A stretch of DNA of 44,866 bases from Acidobacteriaceae bacterium (lineage in GTDB: Bacteria > Acidobacteriota > Terriglobia > Terriglobales > Acidobacteriaceae). Below, one piece after another: positions 17,272 to 28,131 of this stretch. Positions within the stretch are counted from its first letter, which is position 1. Each line of letters starts with the position of its first letter. Location of the stretch: assembly GCA_003170825.1 (NCBI GenBank), contig PMYL01000038.1, positions 68,249 to 113,114 on the forward strand. Direction: 5' to 3'. The notes beneath the pieces were generated by a model, which was not told the DNA's origin, did no database searches, and was given only the letters and a program-made list of their open reading frames with translations. Position numbers and translations under genes: made by a program.

Positions 17272-17325
17272 GGTTTCCCACCCATGCGCCAGAAAAAAAG
17301 CGCATGGATGGGGCACGGAGCATTT
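17272..17325. repeat. Palindromic repeat (B type) between era and the CNNM gene
   Basis: The unit begins GGTTTCCCACCC, has arms ATGCGC and GCGCAT around a purine-rich loop, and ends GATGGGGCACGGAGC. The borders match the copies at 18741 and, reversed, at 36141. It sits in the short gap between the CNNM stop and the era start and covers the alternative era ATG at 17285. Confidence 0.65.
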
Positions 17326-17333
17326 TGCGCGAT

Positions 17334-18647
17334 TCATGCAGGTTGCGCGGTAGCGGCTTTCGCCGCTGGCGGGAAGACGCGCAGGCGCTCGACGCGACGA
17401 TCGGTGGAGGCGACCACCTCCATGCGCAGGCCGGCGGATTCGAGCAGGACGACCTCGCCGGGCACCGGGATGCGGCCTTCGATCTCGCTGACCAGACCGC
17501 CGAGGGTGGTGGCTTCGTAGGCTTCGTCGAGATCGCTCAGGGCGGTTTGCTCGCCGAAGAGGTCGGGCAACTGAGCGACGGGAAAGTTGCCGGGAACCAG
17601 CCATACGCCGCCCGATTCGCGCTGCGGCTCCTCAATGGCCGCGTCCTCCTCGTGCTCGTCCTTGATGTTGCCGACGATCTCTTCCAGCAGGTCTTCGATG
17701 GTGACCAGGCCGGAGACGCCGCCGTATTCGTCGATCACGATGCGCATGTGCTGTTTTTCCCGCTGCATCTCGCGCAAAAGCTCGTAGCCGCGCTTGGTTT
17801 CCGGGACGAAGACCGCGGGGCGCTGGATGCCGGCCACGGTGCGGGTGCGGGCTTCCTCGTCGGCGATCTGCAACAGGTCGTGGGCGAAGGCGATGCCGGT
17901 CACGTTGTCGATGGAGCCGGAGTAAACCGGCACGCGGGAAAAGTTGTGCTCGCGCAGTTGGTTGAGGAATTCTTCGAGGGTGATCGACTCGGGGACGGCA
18001 AAGACCTCCGGGCGCGGAGTCATCACCTCGCGGACCAGCTTGTCGCCGAATTCGACGGCGGAGCGGACCAGGTCGATGTCGCTTTCCTCGAGAATGCCCT
18101 CCTCTTCGCCGGCTTCGAGCAGCGCCTCCACATCGACAGCGGTCTCTTCCTCGGGCGTGGCCTGCTCCTCGGCCAGCGAGGCCACGGAGAAGAAGAAGCG
18201 GACGAAGACGGTAATGGGCGTCATGAGCCAGAGCAGCAGGCGGATGGGCCAGACCAACCGCGCCGCCCAGCGGCCACGCGTGCGGTTAAAGAGCAGCGAA
18301 GGCAGAAGCTGGTTGCAAAAGACCACCACCAGCACCACGCCGAGAACGGCCTGGGCGATCTCCGCATAGGTGGGCCGGGCCAGATGAGGAGCGCGATCGA
18401 AGAGAACCGCGCCGAACTCCAGCGCGATGATGCCCAGAGCGAGCTGCTGCAGGACCGCGGCGGAGATGGCGGCGTGCTCGCGGCTCAGGCCCAGTTGCGG
18501 CTCGACCAGCTCCTCCCAGGCGTCCAGGTTCTCCTCGATTTCGTGGGTCAGAATCTTGCCGAATTCGGAGTAGACGCGGCTGATGTAGGAGGCCAGCGTC
18601 TCGATCACGGCCAGGGTGACGATCAGGAGGATGAAGAGCGGGGTCAT
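17334..18647 (-). CDS. CNNM/CorC-HlyC family protein with CBS pair
   Basis: The 437-residue protein has an N-terminal membrane domain (hydrophobic segments at about 1-20, 65-85, 95-115 and 135-155), as in DUF21/CNNM proteins. An acidic linker and a CBS pair follow, starting VREVMTPRPEVFAVPESITL with NFSRVPVYSGSIDNVTGI and later MRIVIDEYGGVSGLVTIEDL. A C-terminal CorC_HlyC domain (LPDLFGEQTALSDLDEAYEA, then LGGLVSEIEGRIPVPGE) completes it. Relatives are linked to magnesium or cobalt efflux; the old name haemolysin is misleading. Its ATG overlaps the ybeY stop by four bases, and era lies downstream in the same direction, the usual neighbourhood for this family. Confidence 0.9.
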   Translation of the reverse strand: MTPLFILLIVTLAVIETLASYISRVYSEFGKILTHEIEENLDAWEELVEPQLGLSREHAAISAAVLQQLALGIIALEFGAVLFDRAPHLARPTYAEIAQAVLGVVLVVVFCNQLLPSLLFNRTRGRWAARLVWPIRLLLWLMTPITVFVRFFFSVASLAEEQATPEEETAVDVEALLEAGEEEGILEESDIDLVRSAVEFGDKLVREVMTPRPEVFAVPESITLEEFLNQLREHNFSRVPVYSGSIDNVTGIAFAHDLLQIADEEARTRTVAGIQRPAVFVPETKRGYELLREMQREKQHMRIVIDEYGGVSGLVTIEDLLEEIVGNIKDEHEEDAAIEEPQRESGGVWLVPGNFPVAQLPDLFGEQTALSDLDEAYEATTLGGLVSEIEGRIPVPGEVVLLESAGLRMEVVASTDRRVERLRVFPPAAKAATAQPA

Positions 18648-19339
18648 AGGCGCGGACTCCGTTTGGTCGGCACGCGGCTTGTATTTCGAGGTTTCCCAGG
18701 TCTCAAAATCGAAACCTGGGGCACCCGCTCACTAGTTGAGGTTCGAGGTTTCCCACCCTTTCCGCCAAAAGCTGCGGAAAGGATGGGGCACGGAGCTTTT
18801 GTGGCGGGTTTGCGGACGGAGGGCCTGGGCTGGGCGGCGCGCTCGATGAGGCCTTGCGGCAGTCCCAGGCGGGCGCGGAGCAGACGTTCGCGGCGGGCCA
18901 TCCGGCCGTTGTCGGCCTCGTGATCGTAGCCGGCCAGATGCAACAGTCCGTGCAGAATAAGCACCTTGATTTCAGTGGAGAGCGAGTGGCCCTGCTCGGT
19001 GGCCTGGCCGAGCGCCGTGGTTACGCTGATGGCCAGGTCGCCTGCGATCTCTTCGGCGCCAATGCCTTCGGCGGGAAACGAGAGCACGTCGGTGGCCTTG
19101 TTCTGGCCCCGGAACTGGCGATTGAGCCCTCGGATGGCCGCATCGGTGGTCAGCAGCACGGTGACCTGGCCGCGCAAGCGCACGGCTGCCTGCGCCTGCC
19201 CCAAAAAGCGGGTCAGCGTGCGCGCGGAGGGCAGACGGAAATTGGGGGATTCTTGGGCAGCGGCAGGCGCAGCAGTCCGCTTCGCCGAAGTTGCCTTCGG
19301 CGCAGGGTCGGGGTCCATATCTGGGTGGAGGAGGATCAT
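18644..19339 (-). CDS. ybeY: Endoribonuclease YbeY with repeat-derived C-terminal tail
   Basis: YbeY is a zinc-dependent RNase needed for 16S rRNA 3'-end maturation and 70S quality control. The product shows NRQFRGQNKATDVLSFPAEG, GDLAISV and the metal site HGLLHLAGYDHE (H-x3-H-x5-H), which fix the family. After the metal site about 60 residues are unusual: KAPCPILSAAFGGKGGK and RVPQVSILRPGKP are translated dispersed repeats, so the protein is much longer than the usual 150-170 residues. The stop still overlaps the CNNM start (ATGA), so the tail is translated if the coupling works. The start is uncertain: ATG at 19339 is chosen, with 19381 and 19318 possible. Confidence 0.86.
   Translation of the reverse strand: MILLHPDMDPDPAPKATSAKRTAAPAAAQESPNFRLPSARTLTRFLGQAQAAVRLRGQVTVLLTTDAAIRGLNRQFRGQNKATDVLSFPAEGIGAEEIAGDLAISVTTALGQATEQGHSLSTEIKVLILHGLLHLAGYDHEADNGRMARRERLLRARLGLPQGLIERAAQPRPSVRKPATKAPCPILSAAFGGKGGKPRTSTSERVPQVSILRPGKPRNTSRVPTKRSPRL
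18689..18800. repeat. A-type and B-type repeats side by side inside ybeY
   Basis: The A unit, 18689-18728, reads GAGGTTTCCCAGGTCTCAAA then ATCGAAACCTGGGGCACCC. The B unit, 18741-18800, begins GTTCGAGGTTTCCCACCC, has the perfect arms CTTTCCGC and GCGGAAAG, and ends GATGGGGCACGGAGC. Both share the borders GGTTTCCCA and TGGGGCAC in the same orientation and differ only in the hairpin core. They encode the extra tail of YbeY. Confidence 0.75.
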
Positions 19340-19809
19340 CGTGCCCGGAGCCGTTGTGTGCGAGGCTCCGGTAGCTCTCATTCTACGCGGGTTCGACTTA
19401 TCCCACCCTCACGGCAAGCTGGAAGATCGGGTACCCCCCACCCCTATTTTGCAAACAAATTCCTTGTTTTCTTGAGTTTACGGATGGGGTTGCGCTGTAA
19501 AATCCTGATAACAAAGAAGTTCCATGCAAAATCGTCCAGGATAAGGAGTTACGTGACGTTTCGGCCTCTGCCGACAGCTTCCGGCTGAAAGGCCGCGCGA
19601 AGACTTCTGAGATCATTGTGCGACGAAGCAAGGAAATAATCTGCAACCACCTGCGGTGGGGCCAATCGCTCGCTTTTCGCTCGCATGGGGTTCGTGGTCT
19701 CCCAGGTCCCCAAATGCGAGGGACCCGGGGCACCGGCGTACAATTCGTGGCAGATCAATTCGACTGCTGCAAATGCCGCGCGGTAGGGGAGCGCGGAAAG
19801 AGAGACACC
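19340..19809. other. Intergenic region between ybeY and the ankyrin gene
   Basis: It holds a degenerate B-type repeat at about 19398-19440 (TTATCCCACCC then CCCCCCACCCC) and an A-type repeat at 19696-19734. A weak promoter candidate near 19473 (TTGAGT, with TGTAAA eighteen bases on) could drive the ankyrin gene. No further gene is supported. Confidence 0.5.
19696..19734. repeat. A-type palindromic repeat upstream of the ankyrin gene
   Basis: The unit reads GGTCTCCCAGGTCCCCAAAT then GCGAGGGACCCGGGGCACC, the same borders and inverted arms as the copies in era and ybeY, with a few changes. Confidence 0.6.
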
Positions 19810-21057
19810 ATGAACTCGCGATCCTGTCGTTGGCTGATTGTTTCGGCCCTAGTCATTACAGCGTCCAGCGCATGGGCACAGCAGAGCGCGCCGCCAGCAT
19901 CCGATCAAAATGTTAACCAAGGCTCGAAAGGACTAGCGCCTGCGCCAACTACGAAGGCCAGCGTGGGCGCCCAAGCTGCTCTTCCATCTCAAAAATCCAA
20001 CGCCCAAAAACTGCTCATGGATTCGATTGAGAAGCTCGACGTGTCAGGGGTGAAAACTGCGCTGGATAAAGGGGCTAATCCCAACTGGGTATCTAATGCG
20101 GGGCAGACCTACTCAGTCTCAGCGATAGGGACACTGGCAATTTTTGTCGGGGGGAAGGAGACGGACATCTGGGGGCACAAGACGGAGGCTGAGGAGGAGG
20201 GTACAGAAATCCTTAAGATGCTGTTCAAAGCAGGTGCCAAACTACAGCCGTGCCACCCCAGCCAAGTGTTTTGTGAACAAGACCATCTTTCCATACCCAT
20301 TGCAGAGGGACTGGTACTCTTCACGGAGGCCCTTCTCAAGAATGGGCTTAGCCCAACCAAGGAGATAGAAGGGGAGCTGCCCGTAGAAATCGAGAGGATA
20401 ACTCCTATGGAGATTGCGGTCCAGGAGGGCCGAGCAAACATCATTGGGCTCCTGAAAAAGTATGGAGCGCCCTCGTTGGAGCCAAGAGACGCGGCTCAGC
20501 AGGCGCTCATAGGGGCGGCTGGGGATCACGATCTCCCTCGAATGGAGGATGCAATCGGCGATGGGGCTTGGGTGAATGGGAGCAATCGACAGGGAGAGAC
20601 CGCCTTGGTTATAGCTTGCGCCGCTAGCGGACTTTACTCCGTTGAGGAGTCCGCCGCTATTCTATACCTGCTTAAGAAAGGCGCAGACCCCGCAGTCAAG
20701 GGCAACGACGGCATTGGTCAGACGACCGCGCTTCACGCTGTGATGTTTAGGAGTTCCCTTGTATTCGACAACAGATTCCAGGCGAGTAACGAACGCTTTA
20801 AGGATAGTCCAGTGCGCGCCAGAGAAGTTATCGAGGCGCTCTTAAGACACGGGGCGCTCGTCTCTGCACGGGACTGGCATGGACAGACTCCCCTGCATGT
20901 TGCGGCCCGGGGGAACAATATCGTCGGAGCAACAAAGCTCATAGAAGCAGGCGCCAAAATAATGCCACATGATGATGAAGGCAAAACCCCTCTCGACTAT
21001 GCGGAATCCGCCGAAATGATAAAGCTGCTAAAGGATCACGGCGCAAAGGAACAATGA
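19810..21057 (+). CDS. Exported ankyrin-repeat protein
   Basis: The 415-residue protein has a signal peptide (MNSRSCRWLIVSALVITASS, cleavage after AWA). After a short Pro/Ala linker come ankyrin units: VSGVKTALDKGANPNW, ITPMEIAVQEGRANIIGLL, GETALVIACAASGLY, HGQTPLHVAARGNNIVGATK and GKTPLDYAESAEMIKLLKDH. Ankyrin arrays bind other proteins; the partner here is unknown, and export suggests the periplasm or outside. The ATG at 19810 follows GGAAAGAGAG. Lower GC and different codon use from phoH and ybeY, which flank it and normally adjoin, suggest insertion into the block. Confidence 0.85.
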   Translation: MNSRSCRWLIVSALVITASSAWAQQSAPPASDQNVNQGSKGLAPAPTTKASVGAQAALPSQKSNAQKLLMDSIEKLDVSGVKTALDKGANPNWVSNAGQTYSVSAIGTLAIFVGGKETDIWGHKTEAEEEGTEILKMLFKAGAKLQPCHPSQVFCEQDHLSIPIAEGLVLFTEALLKNGLSPTKEIEGELPVEIERITPMEIAVQEGRANIIGLLKKYGAPSLEPRDAAQQALIGAAGDHDLPRMEDAIGDGAWVNGSNRQGETALVIACAASGLYSVEESAAILYLLKKGADPAVKGNDGIGQTTALHAVMFRSSLVFDNRFQASNERFKDSPVRAREVIEALLRHGALVSARDWHGQTPLHVAARGNNIVGATKLIEAGAKIMPHDDEGKTPLDYAESAEMIKLLKDHGAKEQ

Positions 21058-21157
21058 GCCTTCGACAGAAGGATGAAGAGAAACTATGATTCGCTCTGAA
21101 CCGGCTGAACGGATAAGTTCATTGGAAGGCAAACGGCGGTAGGCGGTGTCCGGCGGC

Positions 21158-21538
21158 CTAGCTCCCGTCACCCCGATCCCGTAGCTTCCGAGCGAGTTGC
21201 ACAAGATCAAGAAGCTGATTTACCTCCCCTGGCAATGCGCGCCGTTTACGCTCCTGAATGGCAGCTTTTTCTCCCTTATCGGTCAATTTCAGATTCTCGA
21301 AGAAGACCCCGTCGGCGCTCTTTGATCGTTTGCCTCGAATAAGCCCGCGAACAATATGTCCTTCTATCACGCTGCGGATGTGAGCAAATGCAGCGCGGTA
21401 CTCCGGGGAGGTGATTTGGAGGCTGGGGTTCAGCCTCTCGGTCAACGTGTAGTTCGAGAAGGGAATATCTGGACACTCGTAGATTGCGATCAGAACGTCG
21501 CCCTCAGTGCCGTCGAATTCAGTTTCGGGTCGCGGCAT
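21158..21538 (-). CDS. Hypothetical protein, possibly winged-helix
   Basis: The 126-residue product begins MPRPETEFDGTEGDVLIAIY. It has alternating helices (SPEYRAAFAHIRSVIEGHIV) followed by a strand-like GVFFENLKLTDKGEKAA, the pattern of a small winged helix in which the wing ends in LTxKG. This resembles PadR- or MarR-like folds, but no family is certain. The ATG at 21538 is preceded by AAGGGG; a GTG at 21547 overlaps that site and is less likely. It lies with the ankyrin gene between phoH and ybeY. Confidence 0.62.
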   Translation of the reverse strand: MPRPETEFDGTEGDVLIAIYECPDIPFSNYTLTERLNPSLQITSPEYRAAFAHIRSVIEGHIVRGLIRGKRSKSADGVFFENLKLTDKGEKAAIQERKRRALPGEVNQLLDLVQLARKLRDRGDGS

Positions 21539-21584
21539 CCAATTCACCCCTTTCTAAGTTTAATGGCGGCTGGTACATCAGCCG

Positions 21585-21622
21585 GGTGCACCAGGCCCCG
21601 CTTTTGGGATCTGGGAATGACA
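21585..21622. repeat. Degenerate A-type repeat between phoH and the hypothetical gene
   Basis: The stretch reads GGTGCACCAGGCCCCGCTTT then TGGGATCTGGGAATGACACC, a decayed copy of the A-type unit with recognisable borders and partly paired arms. Confidence 0.4.
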
Positions 21623-21631
21623 CCAACCCTC

Positions 21632-22684
<1,053 letters not shown>

Positions 22685-23038
22685 AGGATTCAATGCCCTC
22701 CAAGAGGACGTGCGGTTGAGGTGGATAAGGCGCAGGGCCGGCCGGCAGCGCGATGGACAGGCTGCGGGCAAACGGCTGAATGTGCGGAGAACCTGCGGGC
22801 GCGGTGCAGAGTCGAGCCGAAGCTCTGGGCTGAGTGGCGGGACCGCGGGATGGAATAGGCTACCAAATCCGGTGTCAGTATTCGGTATCTGGGCTTGAGA
22901 GTAGCGCCAGTGGAGCGGAGAGTCAATGCGGGCGTCAAGGATTTTTGGTGAAAAGTGTGCCTTTGCGGGTACCTTTGTTCGCCTGACACTCCCGGCGGCC
23001 TCTGCGCTCCGCGGTGCGAAGTCCGTGGCGCACGCGCA

Positions 23039-23067
23039 TTGACCCGCCGCCCGGTTTCCCGTAGACT
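23039..23067 (+). promoter_or_regulatory. Sigma-70-type promoter of rpsT
   Basis: TTGACC at 23039-23044 and TAGACT at 23062-23067 are separated by exactly 17 bases. Transcription would begin near 23075 and give a leader of about 107 bases before rpsT. Confidence 0.65.
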
Positions 23068-23119
23068 AAGAAATTGCGAGGGATGCGGATAGAGTTGCAT
23101 TCTGACCCCGCATCAATCC

Positions 23120-23160
23120 CCCTGAAATCAGGGCTCACACTTTTGCCCCTGACAACAGGG
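23120..23160 (+). promoter_or_regulatory. Two tandem hairpins in the rpsT leader
   Basis: CCCTG-AAAT-CAGGG at 23120-23133 (allowing two flanking pairs) and CCCTG-ACAA-CAGGG at 23147-23160 are near-identical hairpins. Each is followed by CTCA, and they lie 27 bases apart in the untranslated leader. They could be a site where S20 controls its own synthesis. Confidence 0.45.
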
Positions 23161-23181
23161 CTCAGAAATAAAGGATAAGCA

Positions 23182-23457
23182 ATGGCAAACCATGTATCGT
23201 CGCTGAAGCGCGCCCGCCAGACAGTGACCCGCACCGAAGTGAACCACTCCAACCGCAGCCGCGTGCGCACCAGCCTGCGGGCTCTGCGCGAGGCTCTCGC
23301 CAAGGGCGACGTGAAGGCCGCCCAGGCGCAGTATCGCGAGACCGTTTCCACGCTGGACAAGAGCGTGCAGAAGGGCATTCTGCACGACAACACCGTCTCC
23401 CGCTACAAGAGCCGCCTGAACGCGCGGCTGAAGGCGCTGGCGACGGCCAAGGCATAG
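23182..23457 (+). CDS. rpsT: 30S ribosomal protein S20
   Basis: This 91-residue, very basic protein has the S20 pattern: [20 protein letters not shown] at the start, helical middle [18 protein letters not shown], and [19 protein letters not shown] at the end. S20 binds 16S rRNA helix 44 and neighbouring elements early in 30S assembly. AAAGGAT eight bases before the ATG is the ribosome site. The gene is a single unit with its own promoter, a structured leader and a strong terminator at 23506. Confidence 0.95.
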   Translation: MANHVSSLKRARQTVTRTEVNHSNRSRVRTSLRALREALAKGDVKAAQAQYRETVSTLDKSVQKGILHDNTVSRYKSRLNARLKALATAKA

Positions 23458-23505
23458 CACAGAGTAGCCCGGCGAGGGCTGAGAGGAATCCGAGTTCAGC
23501 ATGAG

Positions 23506-23539
23506 CGGCCTGGGGCAACCCGGGCCGTTTCTGTTTTTT
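23506..23539 (+). terminator. Rho-independent terminator of rpsT
   Basis: Nine-base arms CGGCCTGGG (23506-23514) and CCCGGGCCG (23519-23527) pair with one G-T wobble around a four-base loop. They are followed by TTTCTGTTTTTT. Confidence 0.8.
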
Positions 23540-23566
23540 GGCGTAAGAATCAGCAGAATCACTGAT

Positions 23567-24751
<1,185 letters not shown>

Positions 24752-24796
24752 GGGTGACGCTCCTTGACGATCATTTGGGCCTGGCGCGGCAAACCG

Positions 24797-25420
24797 TTAC
24801 TCCGGCATCTCCAGCACGATCCAGGCATTTTTCAAATAGAAGTGGTAGACGGTGCCGTGGTCGACGAGCGAATCGGCCAGGGCGTCGTGGTCCACGAGCG
24901 CCGGGCGATGCAGCAAGCCGATCTGTGCCGTGCGAATCTGCCCGGGCGAGGCAGGATCAATGCCCCAATTGAAGCCGAGAACGCCGCTCGGATCGTGGGC
25001 TTGCAGGCGCTCGGTTTCGGGCGAGGCGGCCAGCACCAGCAGCTTGGCCGGGGCGCTGGAAAAGTAGACCAGCAGCGAGACCGTTCCCTGCGCCGAGCAC
25101 AGGACCGCCCAATCGGAGGAGCCGGGGCGCTCCAGGCTGGCGTGGACGACGTTCTCCGGGTGGTGAGCCTCGTAGGTCTGCGGAATGAGACAGCCGCGGC
25201 GGTTGAGCAGGTCTTGAGCTGCGGCTGGCAGCTCAGGAAACGAACTGACCGGCAGATGGCGGATAAGGTACGGGGTCGAGCGGCCGGCGAGGACGATCTG
25301 GCCGGATTCCGTGAGTTGGGCAGGATTTGGCTGTGCCGGAGGCAAGGCGCTCTGGCTCATGGCCGGGAAGGTTCCCAACGCCAGAGACGCAACCGAGAGC
25401 AGGATAGTTGTCGCTTTCAT
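24797..25420 (-). CDS. Exported protein of unknown function between fadB- and fadA-like genes
   Basis: The 207-residue product has a signal peptide (MKATTILLSVASLALGTFPA, cleavage near MSQSA) and a mature domain with two widely spaced Cys (RRGCLIPQTYEAHHPENV and WAVLCSAQG) that could form a disulfide. It ends in VYHFYLKNAWIVLEMPE. I recognise no named family. It starts two bases after the FadB-like stop and ends 45 bases before the thiolase, so it is very likely co-transcribed with beta-oxidation genes, although exported. Confidence 0.75.
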   Translation of the reverse strand: MKATTILLSVASLALGTFPAMSQSALPPAQPNPAQLTESGQIVLAGRSTPYLIRHLPVSSFPELPAAAQDLLNRRGCLIPQTYEAHHPENVVHASLERPGSSDWAVLCSAQGTVSLLVYFSSAPAKLLVLAASPETERLQAHDPSGVLGFNWGIDPASPGQIRTAQIGLLHRPALVDHDALADSLVDHGTVYHFYLKNAWIVLEMPE

Positions 25421-25422
25421 GG

Positions 25423-28005
25423 TTAGTTCCGCAGCGGCTTGCCGGTTTTTAACGTAAAGGCGATGCGCTCCTGGGTCTTGCGTTCGCCGCAGAGGGAGAG
25501 AAACGCCTCGCGCTCCAGGTCCAGCAGGTATTGCTCGGTCACCGGAGAACCCGCCGTCACACGGCCGCCGGCCAGGATGTATGCCGCCCAGCGGGCCACC
25601 TTCTGGTCGTGTTCCGAGGCGTAGCCGGCTTCGCCCATCAGAAAGACGCCGGTCTCCAGCGTGGCCAGCGCCGCCGTGCCGGGAGCGGGAATCTGCGTGC
25701 GCGGTTGCGGAGCGGTGTAGCCGGCCCCGGCCAATGCTGCAGCCTGGGCCTTGGCATCGAGCAGCAGGCGCTCGCGGTTCATGGTGATGCGGTCCGCCGG
25801 CGCCAGCAGGCCCAGCGAACGGGCCTCGGCGGCCGAGGTGGAGACCTTGGCCAGGGCGATGGTCTCAAACGTCCGCCGGAGCGCCGTGGCCATCTCCGCC
25901 GATTGGGCAAAGCGCGAGGGCGGATCGCGGGGATCGGGCGGGGCCAGCGCAACGGCTTGGTCCACGGCGCGCAGCAGCATCTCCTTTGTGCCGCCTCCGG
26001 CCGGAATTAGGCCCACCCCGGCCTCGACCAAGCCGATGTAGGTCTCCGCGTGGGGCTGGCGGCGCGCGGCGTGGAGGCAAATCTCCGCGCCACCGCCGAG
26101 CGTGAGGCCAAACGGCGCCGCCACCACCGGGCGCGGGCAGAACTTGATGGCTGCGGTCATCTGCTGGAAGCCGTGAATGACCGCGGCCAACTCCTCCCAC
26201 TCGCCCTCCTGCGCGACCAGCAGCAGTTGCATCAGGTTGGCGCCAACGCAGAAGTTTTCGCGGTCGCTGGCAATCACGAAGCCGGCAAAGTCGCGCACCG
26301 CATCGGAGGAGGGGTTGAGCACCGCCGACGCCAGCGCCAGCACGTCGCCACCGATGGCGTTCTTGAGCGAGTGCAGCTCGATGCAGCCGATGCCGTCGCC
26401 CAGATCGACCAGCGAGGCGCCGGCGTTCGAGCGGACCACGCCATTGGAGCGGCGGAAATCCGCGATGCGAGTGTGACCGGAGACGGCGGCAACGGGCTCC
26501 AGTTGGCCGTTCTCCGGCTGGAAGCATTCCCGGCCATCCTGGGCGTACCAGGTCGCCGCGGCGACCGAGGACGGCTGCCCGGCTGCCAGGTCGCCGCGGC
26601 GACCCAGCCCGCCGCGGCGGGCGAGCAGTGTTTCGATGCGCGGGCTCACCGGCAAGCCCAGCGCCTTCATGCGGGCAACGGTCGAGGCGACCCCGGCCGC
26701 ATCAGCCATCTCGAACGGACCCAGCTCCCAGTTGAAGCCGGAGCGCATGGCGCGGTCGATGGAGGCCGCATCGCCGGCCACTTCGCCGATGCGGTCCGCG
26801 GCAAAGTTCCATAGCGAAGCCAGAAAAGGCCACAGGAAGGCCGCTGCCTTGTCCTTGGCGGGATCATTCGCCAGCAGAAGGCGCAACCGCTCGGGAACCG
26901 TCGCGGCGTTTTTGGCCATTTCAAGTGCCGGGAGCGCGGGTTTGGCGGCGGGACGGTACTCGAAGGTGGCAAGGTCGAGCACCAACCTAACCTCTTTTCC
27001 ATCTTCGCCGCGGACCTTCTTGTAGAAGCCCTGGCCGGCCTTCCACCCCGGCGACGAAGACCCGTCGCCGGGGACCCCGGCCTTGTCGCCCAGCCAGCCG
27101 CGCTTCATCATCTCGTCCAAAACGGAAGAAAAGCCGCCCTGCGTCACGCCCTGGGGGAAGTTCGCGGCCACGTGGGCCAAGATGTCGATGCCCACCAGGT
27201 CCGCCAGCCGGAAGGTGCCGGTGCGAGGCCAGCCGATGGCCTGCCCGGTCAGCGCGTCCACCTCTTCAATGGTCAGCCCCTGCTCCAGCATCAGGGTTGC
27301 CGCGTTGAACATGACGGCGATGCCGATGCGGTTGGCGATGAAGTTGGGCGTGTCGTTGGCAAACACCACCTGCTTGCCCAGGGCGCGGTCGGCGAAGGCG
27401 GCAAAGGCGGCTGCCACGGCCGGATCGGTCTCGGCGGTGGGAATCACCTCGAGCAGCCGCATATAGCGCGGCGGATTGAAGAAGTGCGTTCCGAAGAAGC
27501 GGTCCCGGCGGGCCGCCAGCCCTGCGGCGATCTGGTTCACCGGAAGTCCAGAGGTATTGGTGGTGAGCACTGCGTGGGGCGCAAGATGGGGCACAACGCG
27601 CGCCAGTAGGGCTGTCTTGATGGCCAGATTTTCAGCGACGGCTTCGACCACCCAGTCGCACTGGGCCAGTTTGGGCAGGTCGTCCTCGAAATTGCCGGGG
27701 GTGATGAGCGCGGCCAGCGACGGCTCATAGAAAGCGGCGGGCTTGGCCTTGGCCAAAGCATCAATTGCCGCTAGAGCCAGCCGATTGCGGCGCTCCGCGC
27801 TTTCGTCCTTTGGAACAAGGTCGAGCAGAAGCGTCGGGATTCCGGCGTTGGCTAAGTGGGCGGCAATGCGGGAACCCATGGTTCCGGCGCCCAGCACCGC
27901 GGCGCGGCGCACCAGAAACGGCAGAGCAACAACGGCAAACGGCTGGGCGGCAAAGCCGGAAGCGGGAGTTGCGGCGGGAGTTGAGGCCGGGGAAGTGGTG
28001 CTCAT
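25423..28005 (-). CDS. FadB-like 3-hydroxyacyl-CoA dehydrogenase / enoyl-CoA hydratase
   Basis: This 860-residue enzyme places a 3-hydroxyacyl-CoA dehydrogenase first: NAD-binding AAVLGAGTMGSRIAAHLA at about 35-52, TNTSGLPVNQIAAGL, the catalytic region FFGTHFFNPPRYMRLLEVIP and the FIANRIG helix. A crotonase (enoyl-CoA hydratase) domain follows, with FCVGANLMQLLL, FGLTLGGGAEICLH and EAGVGLIPAGGGTKEML. This order is the reverse of E. coli FadB and is found in a separate bacterial branch. It converts enoyl-CoA to 3-ketoacyl-CoA. The ATG at 28005 follows AGGGAG; upstream residues to 28092 are Arg/Pro-rich and unlikely. Confidence 0.9.
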   Translation of the reverse strand: MSTTSPASTPAATPASGFAAQPFAVVALPFLVRRAAVLGAGTMGSRIAAHLANAGIPTLLLDLVPKDESAERRNRLALAAIDALAKAKPAAFYEPSLAALITPGNFEDDLPKLAQCDWVVEAVAENLAIKTALLARVVPHLAPHAVLTTNTSGLPVNQIAAGLAARRDRFFGTHFFNPPRYMRLLEVIPTAETDPAVAAAFAAFADRALGKQVVFANDTPNFIANRIGIAVMFNAATLMLEQGLTIEEVDALTGQAIGWPRTGTFRLADLVGIDILAHVAANFPQGVTQGGFSSVLDEMMKRGWLGDKAGVPGDGSSSPGWKAGQGFYKKVRGEDGKEVRLVLDLATFEYRPAAKPALPALEMAKNAATVPERLRLLLANDPAKDKAAAFLWPFLASLWNFAADRIGEVAGDAASIDRAMRSGFNWELGPFEMADAAGVASTVARMKALGLPVSPRIETLLARRGGLGRRGDLAAGQPSSVAAATWYAQDGRECFQPENGQLEPVAAVSGHTRIADFRRSNGVVRSNAGASLVDLGDGIGCIELHSLKNAIGGDVLALASAVLNPSSDAVRDFAGFVIASDRENFCVGANLMQLLLVAQEGEWEELAAVIHGFQQMTAAIKFCPRPVVAAPFGLTLGGGAEICLHAARRQPHAETYIGLVEAGVGLIPAGGGTKEMLLRAVDQAVALAPPDPRDPPSRFAQSAEMATALRRTFETIALAKVSTSAAEARSLGLLAPADRITMNRERLLLDAKAQAAALAGAGYTAPQPRTQIPAPGTAALATLETGVFLMGEAGYASEHDQKVARWAAYILAGGRVTAGSPVTEQYLLDLEREAFLSLCGERKTQERIAFTLKTGKPLRN

Positions 28006-28131
28006 GCGGGTTCTCCCTGCGCGGATTGGAGTGAGCAAACCTCCGCCACGCGGAAACCATTGAAGCATACGAAGCGCGGGGCGCGCGGTCAAGGATGCAA
28101 GCAGATTCTTACCGTAGAAAAGTTTACCCGG

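Larger units (their letters stand above)
22685..23181. other. Intergenic region between phoH and rpsT
   Basis: This gap between two divergent genes holds the rpsT promoter at 23039-23067 and the two leader hairpins at 23120-23160. No other gene is supported; the frames present are Arg/Pro-rich shadows. Confidence 0.55.

Noticed and set aside
17262..18923. 553-codon plus-strand frame
   Set aside because: It lies antisense to the CNNM gene and ybeY and has a shadow-like composition.
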